Shown piece by piece: positions 16,718-26,288 of a stretch of 64,000 bases of DNA. Position numbers and translations under genes: made by a program. This stretch comes from Dictyobacter arantiisoli (lineage in GTDB: Bacteria > Chloroflexota > Ktedonobacteria > Ktedonobacterales > Ktedonobacteraceae). How positions within the stretch are numbered: position 1 is the first letter of the stretch; each line of letters opens with the position of its first letter. Under the pieces are notes generated by a model. That model had not been told where the DNA came from and did no database searches. It was given only the letters and a program-made list of their open reading frames with translations. The DNA lies in contig NZ_BIXY01000017.1 in assembly GCF_008326305.1 (NCBI RefSeq), positions 1-64,000 of the forward strand, written 5' to 3'.

Positions 16718-19159
16718 GTGGTAGAGGAAGAGGGGACATGTGTAACGATGGAAGTGGAGCAATGGTGTGAACAAATACAGGTACCTGTTGTCCTACACTC
16801 ACTTTTGAACGATTTTAGTGCAGTAACTGATTACCGAACATTACGTGATAGTTTGCCCCGGCGTTTAGCGACGGCGCTTCAATGTCGTTGTGTACTCCTC
16901 TATCTTCGCGTTGGTGAAACTCTCCAACTTGCTTCAGGCTCCTTTAATGATGTTCCTGGATGGTCAGCGGCTCTGCTGGCTGTGGCGCATGTGAATCCTG
17001 TAGACATTCAGGGAGGGGAACCAGAGGCTTGTGCGTGGCGTGAGCGCTGCGTGATACAACGCCCAGAAACGGCTGAGCCGACCCTGCTGGCTGTTCCTCT
17101 CCTGTATCGACAGCGCGCCATTGGTGTGCTGGTGTTGCTGCGTGGTCATGATGAAGCAGATGTGCCACGCGAGGATATGGCCCATTTTCCTCACTGCTGG
17201 GCTGCGGACTCGGCTACGATTGTAAATGCTGTGGCTGATGTGGTGGCGCTTTTATTAGAGAATACACGTCTGCTAGAGCGTGATCGCGAACGCATCCATG
17301 AATTATCGTTGCTCAATAGCATTAGTAGTCAGATGAATAGCTCTATTTTTGAGATTGAGCGCCTACGTAACGTGGTATTACAGCGGACCCGCGAGATTTC
17401 TTCGGCTGATCTCTGTGAATTGTTAGAGCCAACGACTGATCTGACCACCATATCCTGGATCACACCACGTTTACGAAGTTTGTTATTTCAACGTTTTCGT
17501 GAGCAACGAGCTCTGACTCCGATTATTATTGAGAGACCAGGAGATGGGAAGCATGCCTATGTCAATGATTATTTTGCGGAATTGCCTGCACGTATCAATA
17601 CTTTTTTTGCGTTACCACTCCTGAGCAGCCAGCCGTTGGCGAAGCCGGCGCTAGAGACACTGGATTGGGCGGTGTTGGATGATATCAAGAATATTCCTCC
17701 TTCGCATCTTTTTGGTTGTGTGGTGGGCGGCTATTATCGACCCTGGAAGATGCGCCGTTCGGAGTCTGCTCTGTTACAGGTAGTTGTCAGTCAGGCGAGT
17801 GCGGTTCTGGAAAATATTCATCTGGTCGAGGAGGTCGTGCAGGCACGCAATGAGGCACGCAAACTCCTGCGTCAGGTTTTGGATGATCAGCGTTTGCATG
17901 AATTGATTCTTGAGAGTGTGCCCAGTGGCCTCATTGCAACCGATCAAAGTGGGCGTATTCATACCTTCAATCGCGCCGCTGCTATTATCCTTGGGTATCA
18001 TCCTTATGAAGTGTTAGGGCAGCAACTCAAGAGGATTCTGAATTTGCGTACAGCGCGGACTTCTACTGCACGGTCGGTAGAGGTTGAGCCAACTACTATG
18101 GCTCAGCAAGAGGGATTCCTGGCTGGTATGCATATCGGAGAGGTACAGAGCGAGACGTTGTTAACAGTCGATCGGTACGAGCGTAAACTGGTGCTAGAAG
18201 TCGATATGCGGCCTCTCTATGACGATACAGGCACACAGATGGGGCTACTGACCACCTTCATCGATGTGACGGCTATGCATCGTCTGGAGGAAGAAAAGCG
18301 TCGTCTGGATCGTCTGGCTTCTCTCGGAGAAATGGCTGCCAGTGTCGCACATGAAGTACGCAATCCGCTGGCTTCAATTAAAACATCTATGCAGATGCTA
18401 CACGATGATCTCTTAGGTGAGGATGCGCTAGCTCTGAATAGGAGTCAACAACGAGAATGGATTTTGGAATCTGTTGGGGTGGTACGAAAAGAAGTGGAAC
18501 GGCTGGATACCATTGTGCGTGATTTGTTACTCTTTGCGAAGCCACATCAACTGCATCGGGTCCGTTGCGATATTGTTGAGCTATGTGAACAGGTTCTCGC
18601 GTTGGTACAAAATCAGTGTACCGACGCGAATGTCGCGATCCATCGTATCTTCGACGAGATGCCCCCAATCTGGGTAGATACGGGACAAATTGAGCAAGTG
18701 TTATTGAACCTTTATTTGAATGCGTTACAAGCAATGCCTGATGGTGGTATCTTGACCGTCCACGGGCATTGTATCTCAACTGAGCAGGCTATTTACGATA
18801 CTGCTGACTCTGATTGCCCTCCAACGCAAAAGCCTTCTGGTGCCTCTGGTACTGCTGTCAGTGCCTATTCATGGTTGATTGATAAGCAAGTGATGCATAA
18901 GGAATTCCGAGTGCCACAATGGGTGGAAATTATTGTGCGCGACACCGGGATAGGAATGTCACCGGATCAGCTTGAGCATATTTTTCAGCCGTTTTATACG
19001 ACGAAAGCGCATGGCATCGGATTAGGCCTGGCAATTTCACGGCGACTGATTGAGGACCATGGTGGTTATCTGCGTATTGAAAGCCAGTATGGGTATGGTG
19101 CGACGGTTGCGATACGCATGCCCTTTGTGGCTGATACAGGCGGTTCCGAGGACAATTGA
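16718..19159 (+). CDS. GAF/PAS sensor histidine kinase (NtrB/AtoS type)
   Basis: An 813-residue soluble histidine kinase. Two GAF-like sensor regions fill about residues 25-370, a PAS domain follows (LHELILESVPSGLIATDQSG, about 390-510), then a HisKA domain with MAASVAHEVRNPLASIKTS (phospho-accepting His near residue 543) and an HATPase domain with QVLLNLYLNALQAMP, DTGIGM and HGIGLGLAISRRL. No transmembrane segment is seen, so it should sense a cytoplasmic signal. GTG 16718 is preceded by GAAGGGG at 7 nt; ATG 16748 is an alternative start. It is followed after 51 nt by its probable partner, an NtrC-type response regulator. The signal is unknown. Confidence 0.92.
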   Translation: MVEEEGTCVTMEVEQWCEQIQVPVVLHSLLNDFSAVTDYRTLRDSLPRRLATALQCRCVLLYLRVGETLQLASGSFNDVPGWSAALLAVAHVNPVDIQGGEPEACAWRERCVIQRPETAEPTLLAVPLLYRQRAIGVLVLLRGHDEADVPREDMAHFPHCWAADSATIVNAVADVVALLLENTRLLERDRERIHELSLLNSISSQMNSSIFEIERLRNVVLQRTREISSADLCELLEPTTDLTTISWITPRLRSLLFQRFREQRALTPIIIERPGDGKHAYVNDYFAELPARINTFFALPLLSSQPLAKPALETLDWAVLDDIKNIPPSHLFGCVVGGYYRPWKMRRSESALLQVVVSQASAVLENIHLVEEVVQARNEARKLLRQVLDDQRLHELILESVPSGLIATDQSGRIHTFNRAAAIILGYHPYEVLGQQLKRILNLRTARTSTARSVEVEPTTMAQQEGFLAGMHIGEVQSETLLTVDRYERKLVLEVDMRPLYDDTGTQMGLLTTFIDVTAMHRLEEEKRRLDRLASLGEMAASVAHEVRNPLASIKTSMQMLHDDLLGEDALALNRSQQREWILESVGVVRKEVERLDTIVRDLLLFAKPHQLHRVRCDIVELCEQVLALVQNQCTDANVAIHRIFDEMPPIWVDTGQIEQVLLNLYLNALQAMPDGGILTVHGHCISTEQAIYDTADSDCPPTQKPSGASGTAVSAYSWLIDKQVMHKEFRVPQWVEIIVRDTGIGMSPDQLEHIFQPFYTTKAHGIGLGLAISRRLIEDHGGYLRIESQYGYGATVAIRMPFVADTGGSEDN

Positions 19160-19210
19160 TCAGGTTGTGTCTGTTTTTGGGTTGCACTGAAGGTTGGGAG
19201 AAAGGATAGG

Positions 19211-20608
19211 ATGAGCTTAGCCATTCTTATTATTGACGATGAACCATATTTGCCACATCAGTTTGCCCGTTTTTTGAAGCGCCATAGTTATGAGGTTGCA
19301 ACGGCTGCTGATGGAGAGGCCGGGCTGGCTGAAATGCATCGACGTACAATTGATCTGGTTTTGCTGGATTTGCGGTTGCCAAAGCTGAGTGGGCTAGAGG
19401 TGTTGACGCAAATTCGCACGTTTGATGTCGATGTGCCAGTCGTAATCCTGACCGCATATGGGGACGTGCAAACGGCGGTGACGGCGATGAAATTGGGGGC
19501 GGCTGATTATCTTCTTAAGGGGTTTGATCTGGAGGAATTGCTGCTGGTGGTCCAGCGAGCGCTAGAGACGAGTGCTATGTCGCGTGAGTTGCGGCAGTTG
19601 CGGCAGGAGCGTCGTGACAATTACCATTTCAACTATGTCGTAGGGCATAGTGAACGTATGCGTGAAGTTTTTGATATGGTCGCCAGAGTGGCCCGTAGCG
19701 AGGCATCAGTCCTGATTATGGGTGAAAGTGGTACGGGAAAAGAAGTGGTGGCCCATGCTATCCATGAGCAAAGCGCCCGTGCCTCGGGACCTTTCCATGC
19801 GCTTAATTGTGCTGCCATTGCCAGCCATCTCCTGGAGAGCGAACTATTTGGCTACGAGCCATATGCCTTTACGGATGCGAAAAAGCAAAAACGTGGCCTG
19901 TTAGAATTAGCAGAATCCGGTACGTTGTTTCTCGATGAAGTTGGGGAGATGCCACTGGATATGCAGGCAAAGCTATTGCGGGTGCTGGAGACACGTACTT
20001 TTTTTCGTTTAGGAGGGAGTAAAGAGGTGACATTAGATGTACGTGTCCTGGCGGCGACAAATCGCGATCTCAAGCAGGCGCGGGCCACCGGTTCTTTTCG
20101 TTCTGACCTCTATTATCGCTTCGCTGTGCTGACCATTCAACTCCCTCCATTGCGTGAGCGTACTGGCGATATTTTATTGTTTGCCTCTCGTTTTATTGAT
20201 GATTTCAACCGTAGCATGGGGCGCAATGTCAAGCGCATCTCACCTGAGGCCCAGAAATTATTGCTGGCGTATCCCTGGCCGGGTAATATTCGGGAGTTAA
20301 AAAACGTCATTGAATGGTCAATGATCATGGGAAGTAGTGAAGAATTGCTGCCGATGCATCTTCCCCAGGAGATTGTTGGCCAGGTTGACCGCGATGGTAT
20401 TGCCGCTTATGATCCCTGGGAACGCTGGCTACGCGCTCGACCCACGGGTACGTTGGCTCTGGAAGAAATCATTGCACGCGTCGAAAAACATTTGGTACGC
20501 TGGGCCCTGGAAATGGCAAAAAACAACCGGACCCAGGCGACAGAGTTGCTTGGTTTAGCGAAAGTAGATCAGTTGCGTTATTTGATGAAAAAACATTTGA
20601 TCGAGTGA
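19211..20608 (+). CDS. NtrC-type response regulator with altered GAFTGA loop
   Basis: A 465-residue three-domain regulator. The receiver domain has acidic residues DD at 9-10 and the phosphorylation site Asp53 (LVLLDLRLP); the usual KPF motif reads KGF. The AAA+ domain has Walker A GESGTGKE, Walker B GTLFLDEVGEM and the PWPGNIRELKNVI segment. The C-terminal Fis-like helix-turn-helix contains NNRTQATELLGLAKVDQLRYLM. In enhancer-binding proteins the loop GAFTGA contacts sigma54; here it reads YAFTDA (about residues 218-223), with both glycines replaced. GAFTDA variants are known in this family, but Tyr in first place is unusual. It may work with a variant sigma54 contact or with sigma70, as TyrR does. 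It is co-directional with the kinase gene. Confidence 0.92.
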   Translation: MSLAILIIDDEPYLPHQFARFLKRHSYEVATAADGEAGLAEMHRRTIDLVLLDLRLPKLSGLEVLTQIRTFDVDVPVVILTAYGDVQTAVTAMKLGAADYLLKGFDLEELLLVVQRALETSAMSRELRQLRQERRDNYHFNYVVGHSERMREVFDMVARVARSEASVLIMGESGTGKEVVAHAIHEQSARASGPFHALNCAAIASHLLESELFGYEPYAFTDAKKQKRGLLELAESGTLFLDEVGEMPLDMQAKLLRVLETRTFFRLGGSKEVTLDVRVLAATNRDLKQARATGSFRSDLYYRFAVLTIQLPPLRERTGDILLFASRFIDDFNRSMGRNVKRISPEAQKLLLAYPWPGNIRELKNVIEWSMIMGSSEELLPMHLPQEIVGQVDRDGIAAYDPWERWLRARPTGTLALEEIIARVEKHLVRWALEMAKNNRTQATELLGLAKVDQLRYLMKKHLIE

Positions 20609-20636
20609 ACTGGTTCTTATGAAGCGTTGCCTGACT

Positions 20637-21635
20637 CTAATGATAAGCGTTTATGATCTGGCTACTGCTGAGGCGCAGCAATTCGCTCTCTAATTCTTTC
20701 CATGCTTCTAATTCAATATCCGCATTACTTGCATACTTTTGTTGATATCTGGCTTGTTGAAATTTAGCGGTTACCCGTTGCCGGAAATGAGCCAGAATTG
20801 GACGTTGTATATCAGGTTTTGGCATCACACGTAGATCAATCATGCTGGTATCGTAGAAATCGGATTTATCAAAGGCGAGCGCGATAAGATCGCTAAAAGT
20901 TGTAAGAAGGTTGAGGCGCTGTTGTGAGAAATAATTTACCTGAGTACTGGAGGCTAACAAGCAGCCAGCAACGCGGCCCTCAAAGCGAATTGGATGGGCT
21001 GCGGCACTCACTTCATAGGTATCCTGGATCGCGGGAAATGTCTTGTTCTGGCGTAAATCATCGTCACTCACAATATGGCGCACCTCAACAGCATAGCCGG
21101 AGAGGGACTCTAAACCGAGAAAGAGGACGTCATGTTCCAGATCAGCTGTCCATGGCAGTGTTCCTTTCCCGGCGCGTTCACGCAGGCTACGGACCTTCCC
21201 ATCGGGGCCTGGACGCATACATTGAACCAGCTTTACTGCCATACCCAGATGATTAGGGTCCAATTGAGCCAGGGCTTGTTTCAAAATCAACTCGCTAATG
21301 CGCCAGAAACGTAAACTTTCGGTGGTTGTCGTACGAATACTGAGCACCTGTGCAAAAAAATCTGAAGGGATATTTTCCGGTGTATTCTCAGTTAACCAGG
21401 ATTGGATATCAGGATAAATTTGTTCAAGGGCTTCAAGGAGTTCGGGGCGTTGCGTAGGGCTTACTACCTGCAACAAATGAATCAAATGTTGCCGTTGTGG
21501 TTTAGACTCGCCGCTGGCCCAACGAGAGAGCGTCATACTCGTCACGCCAAGGGAGGATGCAAGACGTTGGCGTTCTCCCGAAGATTTGATAATACCTTGT
21601 AAGACGCTTGACCATGAGGAAGGAGGGGTGACCAT
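20637..21635 (-). CDS. HTH-GAF transcriptional regulator
   Basis: A 332-residue protein with an N-terminal Cro/C1-like helix-turn-helix (ERQRLASSLGVTSMTLSRWASGESKPQ, about residues 20-50) and a GAF-like sensor domain over about residues 110-270, ending in a helical tail. This architecture is frequent in Ktedonobacteria-type genomes, but targets and ligands are not known. I chose ATG 21635, which has AGAGGTGG 6 nt upstream, over the longer frame from 21692. It converges with the NtrC-type gene. Confidence 0.78.
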   Translation of the reverse strand: MVTPPSSWSSVLQGIIKSSGERQRLASSLGVTSMTLSRWASGESKPQRQHLIHLLQVVSPTQRPELLEALEQIYPDIQSWLTENTPENIPSDFFAQVLSIRTTTTESLRFWRISELILKQALAQLDPNHLGMAVKLVQCMRPGPDGKVRSLRERAGKGTLPWTADLEHDVLFLGLESLSGYAVEVRHIVSDDDLRQNKTFPAIQDTYEVSAAAHPIRFEGRVAGCLLASSTQVNYFSQQRLNLLTTFSDLIALAFDKSDFYDTSMIDLRVMPKPDIQRPILAHFRQRVTAKFQQARYQQKYASNADIELEAWKELESELLRLSSSQIINAYH

Positions 21636-21854
21636 GTCTTTCCACCTCTTTACTGCTAGTATTAAACAGGTTGTCATCAGGCTCTGAGGCATATGATAAC
21701 AGAGGAAGAGCTGCCAGTCAATACTTCAGCGAAGAATACAAGAAAAAAGAGCAAATTGTTAATCTATTTGGGCACATGAGTTGTACTTCTCTGCAGAAAT
21801 CTGTATCATAATAAGAGAGAGCAGGTAAACAGGTGAGAAGATCAGGTGGGGGAT

Positions 21855-22238
21855 ATGGCGAAAAGCATAATCGTGGTAGATGATGATAAAGAAATACGAG
21901 AAATCATGACCTTTGTCCTGATGCGCCATGGTTTTCAAGTAGAGGCGGTAGCGAGCGGTCAGCAATTGCAGCGTGTTTTGAGTTTCCAGGTACCCGATTT
22001 AATCATATTAGATGTCATGATGCCAGGGGAGGATGGCTATCATATTTGTCGGAGCCTGCGAGCCAATCCGCTGACCTGCGATATACCGGTAATGATGATC
22101 ACTGCGCATGCTGAAGACATTTATGAACGCATCAGCATCGATCTGGGGGCGGTCCAGCATATGACTAAACCGTTTCATCCTCTGGCATTAGCGGCGAAAG
22201 TGCAGGCCATATTGGGGAGCGAAACCTATAGTTGTTGA
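21855..22238 (+). CDS. Single-domain response regulator (CheY-like)
   Basis: A 127-residue stand-alone receiver: VVDDDKE, phosphorylation site Asp53 in LIILDVMMPGEDGY, a conserved Thr in MMITAH and Lys in TKPFHP. There is no output domain, so it should act through protein contacts or as a phosphorelay intermediate. ATG 21855 has AGGTGG 5 nt upstream; GTG 21846 is in frame but less well placed. No kinase is directly adjacent; the nearest is the sensor at 16718. Confidence 0.9.
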   Translation: MAKSIIVVDDDKEIREIMTFVLMRHGFQVEAVASGQQLQRVLSFQVPDLIILDVMMPGEDGYHICRSLRANPLTCDIPVMMITAHAEDIYERISIDLGAVQHMTKPFHPLALAAKVQAILGSETYSC

Positions 22239-22352
22239 GAACACCTGCAGATATCTCGAAAATCGGTCACAAAGTACTTGTTTCTACGCTGAAAAGTTGG
22301 TATCATTACAAGCAAGAGCGTCTCCTGACGAGTTCAAGGAAGCAGAGCGGCT

Positions 22353-22802
22353 ATGCCAAATAGATACGAACGTGAGATAGAAGAAATCCTACGTAATCTG
22401 GATCCCATCGATCCAAAGGTAGGAAAGACCCAGAAATTTGGAGCAAAATTCCGTCGTAGGCCAGCACCTAATCTTCGTCCTCAACCTGCGCGGTCGGCCT
22501 CCTGGAATCTTTCGCTCTCCGAGCGTCTCCTGCTAGGAGCCGTTATCTGTGCGATGCTTGCTGGAGGTTATGCCTTTCTGGCGGGACCAAACATCATCAC
22601 ACTCATCGTGGCGTTGATTGGTTTCATCGGCATCGTATTCGTAGCGTTATCACAATTTGTTTCACTCCCGCAGCGCACGCAATCCGTACGGTATGGGAAT
22701 GTCACAATTACACCATTGCGCCGGAGTCCCTGGAGCACGATTAAAACGCAGTGGAACCTCTTCTGGCTCAAACTCAAATACCGTCGGAAAAATGAGCCGT
22801 AG
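22353..22802 (+). CDS. Small membrane protein of unknown function
   Basis: A 149-residue protein. The N-terminal 50 residues are hydrophilic and basic, beginning MPNRYEREIEEILRNLD; two adjacent transmembrane helices follow (LLLGAVICAMLAGGYAFLAG and IITLIVALIGFIGIVFVAL), then a basic tail. The two closely spaced helices predict a hairpin with both ends in the cytoplasm. I recognise no named family. It lies just upstream of two tRNA genes, with its own start and a 114-nt gap. Confidence 0.7.
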   Translation: MPNRYEREIEEILRNLDPIDPKVGKTQKFGAKFRRRPAPNLRPQPARSASWNLSLSERLLLGAVICAMLAGGYAFLAGPNIITLIVALIGFIGIVFVALSQFVSLPQRTQSVRYGNVTITPLRRSPWSTIKTQWNLFWLKLKYRRKNEP

Positions 22803-22875
22803 CCTGAGGGGAGAGGGTGGAGCAAGCAAGGAAAACGAATTTTTTCATTTTTTAAGAAAAGTCTTCAAAAAGTGC

Positions 22876-22904
22876 TTGACAAAGCTCTAGGGGAGTGGTA
22901 TAGT
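22876..22904 (+). promoter_or_regulatory. Sigma70 promoter of the tRNA pair
   Basis: TTGACA (22876-22881), 17-nt spacer, TATAGT (22899-22904). The predicted start lies a few bases before the tRNA-Pro gene, as in stable-RNA operons. Confidence 0.85.
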
Positions 22905-22916
22905 ACATCAAGTCGA

Positions 22917-22989
22917 CGGGGTGTGGCGCAGTTGGTAGCGTGCCTGGTTTGGGACCAGGAGGTCCGCGGTTCGAGTCCGCGCACCCCGA
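22917..22989 (+). tRNA. tRNA-Pro (anticodon TGG)
   Basis: A 73-nt cloverleaf. The acceptor stem CGGGGTG (22917-22923) pairs with CACCCCG (22982-22988), with discriminator A. The anticodon stem CCTGG/CCAGG encloses loop TTTGGGA with anticodon TGG, and GGTTCGAGTCC forms the T arm. CCA is not encoded. Confidence 0.96.
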
Positions 22990-22994
22990 CTTCA

Positions 22995-23067
22995 GCGGGA
23001 GTAACTCAGTTGGTAGAGTCCCTGCCTTCCAAGCAGGTTGTCGCGAGTTCGAGTCTCGTCTCCCGCT
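22995..23067 (+). tRNA. tRNA-Gly (anticodon TCC)
   Basis: A 73-nt cloverleaf five bases after tRNA-Pro. GCGGGAG (22995-23001) pairs with CTCCCGC (23060-23066), with discriminator T. The anticodon stem CCTGC/GCAGG encloses loop CTTCCAA with anticodon TCC; GTTCGAGTC forms the T loop. CCA is not encoded. It is co-transcribed with tRNA-Pro. Confidence 0.96.
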
Positions 23068-23077
23068 CTTTTCATGT

Positions 23078-23160
23078 CAATCGTCCCCTTGCAGGCCGGT
23101 GAGAGGCTGCTTCATACGAAGTGATCGTCATCAGGTCAGCAAGGGGACGATTGTGTTTTT
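23078..23160 (+). terminator. Terminator-like long hairpin after the tRNA operon
   Basis: CAATCGTCCCCTTGC (23078-23092) is fully complementary to 23139-23153, followed by TGTTTTT. The stem is strong, but the 46-nt loop is long for an intrinsic terminator. Its position 10 nt after the last tRNA supports termination. Confidence 0.65.
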
Positions 23161-23540
23161 GGAGAATATCTGCCCACGACAGCCTGTCTCCTGACTCGCA
23201 ACATCCTGTCGTAAATATGAGTGTCAGAACACCTCCATAAGTAAAACATCCTGCCTTCTGGTGGCTAACACCCTGCCACAAATTTGGGTGTTACACGTTC
23301 CAAAACAGGTAATAGGTTTTCTTTGGGTAGGTAAAATCCTGCCTCATAGAGAGCAGCCGCCTGTTTCAAGGGACGTGGTATTCTGCCTTACCAGTAAGGG
23401 AACAGCCTGCGTTGGAGCCCTCAAACCCTTCTTGACCGAAGTGACGTGCCAAGGGTGAGTGATTACCACGTTTCCCGGCATAAGCTACCTTGCCAGCACC
23501 CCATCGTGCATCAAGCTTTCTAAGTACACTCAACTTCGGA
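23161..23540. other. Intergenic relic DNA
   Basis: No intact gene. The minus strand continues the decayed transposon reading from the fragment at 23541-23656 in several frames with many stops. No promoter was recognised. Confidence 0.4.
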
Positions 23541-23656
23541 ATGTAAACGTTTTTCAGCACACCTTGCAACGATAGCGTTCACGTTGACGATCATGAACCA
23601 CAATAGTCCCTTGTCCTGTTTTGCCTCTTGCAGAACATGTCAAATTAGGGAAAAAT
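23541..23656 (-). pseudogene. Transposase zinc-ribbon remnant
   Basis: On the minus strand one frame reads FPNLTCSARGKTGQGTIVV, HDRQRERYRCKVC, a stop, then KTFT. The spacing of cysteines (C-x-A-R-G ... YRCxxC ... KTF) is that of the N-terminal zinc ribbon of IS1-like and related transposases. The in-frame stop and the absence of a readable catalytic domain downstream show that it is dead. Confidence 0.55.
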
Positions 23657-23889
23657 TGGAGTGACGCGTCCATTGGCTTTTGTTTTCTTTTTGCATAAAA
23701 ACAGCATGCCTTGTAACGCGTCATTTTTCACGTCCCTTTTCCCTTTCACCACTTAGTGTAGCTGTACCGCATACTTGTTGCTAATTGAGAAACGAGTTAT
23801 ATTTGTTATTCTTGATTATGCTAAGCATGCTAAAGAGACAGTACTCCACGAAAACGCGGGAAGTTTAGAGTACCATTTCTGCGGGATAA

Positions 23890-24975
23890 CTAATCACAGG
23901 GCATGCTATGATCAATGATTTTTATATAATCAGGGAACGATTGAATGTGGGAAAGATCATCCTCCATGAGCACATTGTTTCCATTGCGTTGTATTTCTTT
24001 GAATCCACCAAACTTGTAGGTAATATACATCATGCGGTTGCTCTTTGTTTCGACAAATTCTGCCTGCAGTCGTACGCCTGCTTTCTTAGCCTGTTGCATA
24101 ATATAGTTGACCATAATTGTGCCTACTCCGCGTGAAAGAACGCGGCATGACATCAAAAGCAGTTTAATCGTCCAGACCTCAGGTGTACATTCAATAAGAG
24201 TCAGGCCGATCTTGCCATAGGTACCATATCTATCATCCAGGCTGGAGATGTATAATTTGTAGCGTTTGGATTGACGAATGGCGTTGAGTTCATCATAGGA
24301 ATAGGTGTAGCCAGTAGTATTGAGTTGATGCGTACGCAGCGTGAGTTCTTCAGCACGACGCAGATCGGATTCCTGGGCTATAGATATTGTAAAGATCATA
24401 TTCAGGCTTGCCAGGAACTTTTCAGCAGGACCTTGAAACTCTTGCTCGGATTCATTGCGTTTGATGTCGCTCATATACATTTGTCTACGTCTACTTGAAT
24501 CCTCAGTGATAAAGCGGGGTTGCATCTCAGGTTTATCAAGCATGGTTGCAATGTTAGTGACATCCAGACACAGGATATCGGGATGGTTAAAGGCGACTTC
24601 TTCTCGTTCGAATGGTTGATCATCTATAAATGCTAGTGTATCTATGGAAATATTAAGAGCACGCGCAATGGTAGAGATTGAGGTGCTTTTGGGTTGCCAG
24701 TTGATCTGGGGATAAAGAAAATATTCCATGATTTCCCACTCTTTCAGTTTTTGTATTGCGGGCTCATAAGCATTTTTGCTAGCGATAGATTGCAGGATGC
24801 CGCGACTATCGAGAGTTTTTATAATAGTGAGAATTTCCGATCGTGGCATCACCTGTTCATCTTCAAGCAGAACACCATTCCAGAGTGTATGATCGAGATC
24901 CCAGATGACGCACTTGATCGTTCGCTGTTTATCCTGTAACGCATTAGCTAGAGGTGTTGTTTTATCTATTGTCAT
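23890..24975 (-). CDS. FkbH-like HAD-IIIC protein (glyceryl-ACP forming)
   Basis: A 361-residue two-domain enzyme. The N-terminal HAD domain has VIWDLDHTLWNGVLLED (the DxDxT-type phosphatase motif) and LAFIDDQPFEREEV; the C-terminal half is GNAT-like (YGTYGKIGLTLIE, LLMSCRVLSRGVGTIMVNYI). FkbH enzymes take 1,3-bisphosphoglycerate, load a glyceryl unit on an ACP and remove the phosphate, the first step to methoxy- or hydroxymalonyl-ACP. AAGGAG lies 7 nt upstream of ATG 24975. It is the last gene of the minus-strand run that also holds FkbI-, FkbJ- and FkbK-type genes, which strongly supports the extender-unit role. Only 37 nt separate it from the acyl-CoA dehydrogenase gene. Confidence 0.92.
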   Translation of the reverse strand: MTIDKTTPLANALQDKQRTIKCVIWDLDHTLWNGVLLEDEQVMPRSEILTIIKTLDSRGILQSIASKNAYEPAIQKLKEWEIMEYFLYPQINWQPKSTSISTIARALNISIDTLAFIDDQPFEREEVAFNHPDILCLDVTNIATMLDKPEMQPRFITEDSSRRRQMYMSDIKRNESEQEFQGPAEKFLASLNMIFTISIAQESDLRRAEELTLRTHQLNTTGYTYSYDELNAIRQSKRYKLYISSLDDRYGTYGKIGLTLIECTPEVWTIKLLLMSCRVLSRGVGTIMVNYIMQQAKKAGVRLQAEFVETKSNRMMYITYKFGGFKEIQRNGNNVLMEDDLSHIQSFPDYIKIIDHSMPCD

Positions 24976-25012
24976 AGGTTATCTCCTTACTTATATGTGC
25001 TACTGCAATCGG

Positions 25013-26152
25013 TTAGTAAGACTGTGTCTGATAGCCATATTCAGAGATCGTAATTTGTTGAATTTGAGTGCTGCCTTCGATAATTTCCATGCATTTTGCA
25101 TCGCGTAGATAGCGTTGTACAGGGTGGTTTATATGACAACCATGTGCGCCATGGATCTGTACTGCATCAAGAGCAACGCGCGTAGCATTAGTAGAGGCAA
25201 AATATTTAGCGATCCAGGTTTCCATCACCGTTTTGGGTTGGCCTATATCCTTTGAGTAGCCAGCCTGGAGGCAGAGGAGACGTGCAGCTTGTATATTGGT
25301 GATCATATTGGTGATCATTTCACGAATCAATTGGTGATCCTTCAAGTAGGTTTGAAATTGTTGTCGTTGACTTGTGTAGTCCAAGCTGGCATCCAGGCAA
25401 GCTTGAGCGATGCCAACGCAACCCCAGGCGACGCTATAGCGACCTATATCGAGGGCTGATGCAGCTATTGAAGCCAGACCAAAACCAATGCCTCCAATTC
25501 TATTTTTGTCTGGAATGCGGCAATCCTGAAGATGAAGCTCCGCAATCATTGATGCTCTGGTTCCAAGCATGCCTGTAAGTGGTGTGATTGAGAAGCTAGG
25601 TGTCTCACGCTCAACCAGAAATGCAGAGATCCTACCGTCTGTCTGGGCAAAGACAAGGAAAAGGTCGGCAATCTGTCCAAATGTTGTCCATTTTTTTTGT
25701 CCATTCAAGATATAGCTATCACCATCGGAGTGTGCGCTTGTTTCTATGCTTTTAGCATCGCTCCCGACAGCAGGTTCGCTCAAAGCGAATGCGCCAATGA
25801 TCTCTCCTGTTGCCAACCTGGGAAGATAGTAATTCTTTTGTTGTTGACTACCCCAGCGTTGAATTGCATAGCTCACCATACTATGGACTGTTAGCAAGCT
25901 CCGTAGCGAAGAGCATGCTCGTCCGATCTCTTCATTGATCAGCCCGAAGGTGATCATATCCAGTGGGTGTCCACCATACCGTTGCGAGATGAGTGCGCCA
26001 AGATATCCCAGCTCTTTACATTGCTGGATAATAGCGCTGGGCATATGTTCTTCCTGATCATATTGATTTGCGGATGGAGCGACCTGCGTTTGTGCGAACT
26101 CTTTACACATTGCCTGTGCCTTTTTCTGTTGCGGTGTTAGCTCGATGTGCAT
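25013..26152 (-). CDS. Acyl-CoA dehydrogenase family protein (FkbI-like)
   Basis: A 379-residue FAD-dependent dehydrogenase. Recognisable motifs are the N-terminal EEIGRACSSLRSLLTVH, AFALSEPAVGSDAKSIETSA, the GQKKWTTFG segment and the C-terminal IEGSTQIQQITISEYG. In methoxymalonyl- and hydroxymalonyl-ACP pathways FkbI-type enzymes oxidise the C2-C3 unit on the carrier protein, acting with the FkbK-type dehydrogenase. AAGGA precedes ATG 26152. The neighbours FkbH, ACP and FkbK make this role much more likely than fatty-acid degradation. There is no sign of damage. Confidence 0.9.
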   Translation of the reverse strand: MHIELTPQQKKAQAMCKEFAQTQVAPSANQYDQEEHMPSAIIQQCKELGYLGALISQRYGGHPLDMITFGLINEEIGRACSSLRSLLTVHSMVSYAIQRWGSQQQKNYYLPRLATGEIIGAFALSEPAVGSDAKSIETSAHSDGDSYILNGQKKWTTFGQIADLFLVFAQTDGRISAFLVERETPSFSITPLTGMLGTRASMIAELHLQDCRIPDKNRIGGIGFGLASIAASALDIGRYSVAWGCVGIAQACLDASLDYTSQRQQFQTYLKDHQLIREMITNMITNIQAARLLCLQAGYSKDIGQPKTVMETWIAKYFASTNATRVALDAVQIHGAHGCHINHPVQRYLRDAKCMEIIEGSTQIQQITISEYGYQTQSY

Positions 26153-26288
26153 CTTTTTTTTCCTTGTAATCTGCTATTTGCCAACTCATAGAAAATCAGG
26201 GAATGGAAGTGGCTCATGAATTTGGCATGAAACAGGCGGTAAATGTGTTTAATGTGACGGAATAATTTGTGATCCGCGCTGGAGAACA

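Noticed and set aside
22872-23194. Two short frames across the tRNA pair
   Set aside because: They translate the tRNA genes themselves.
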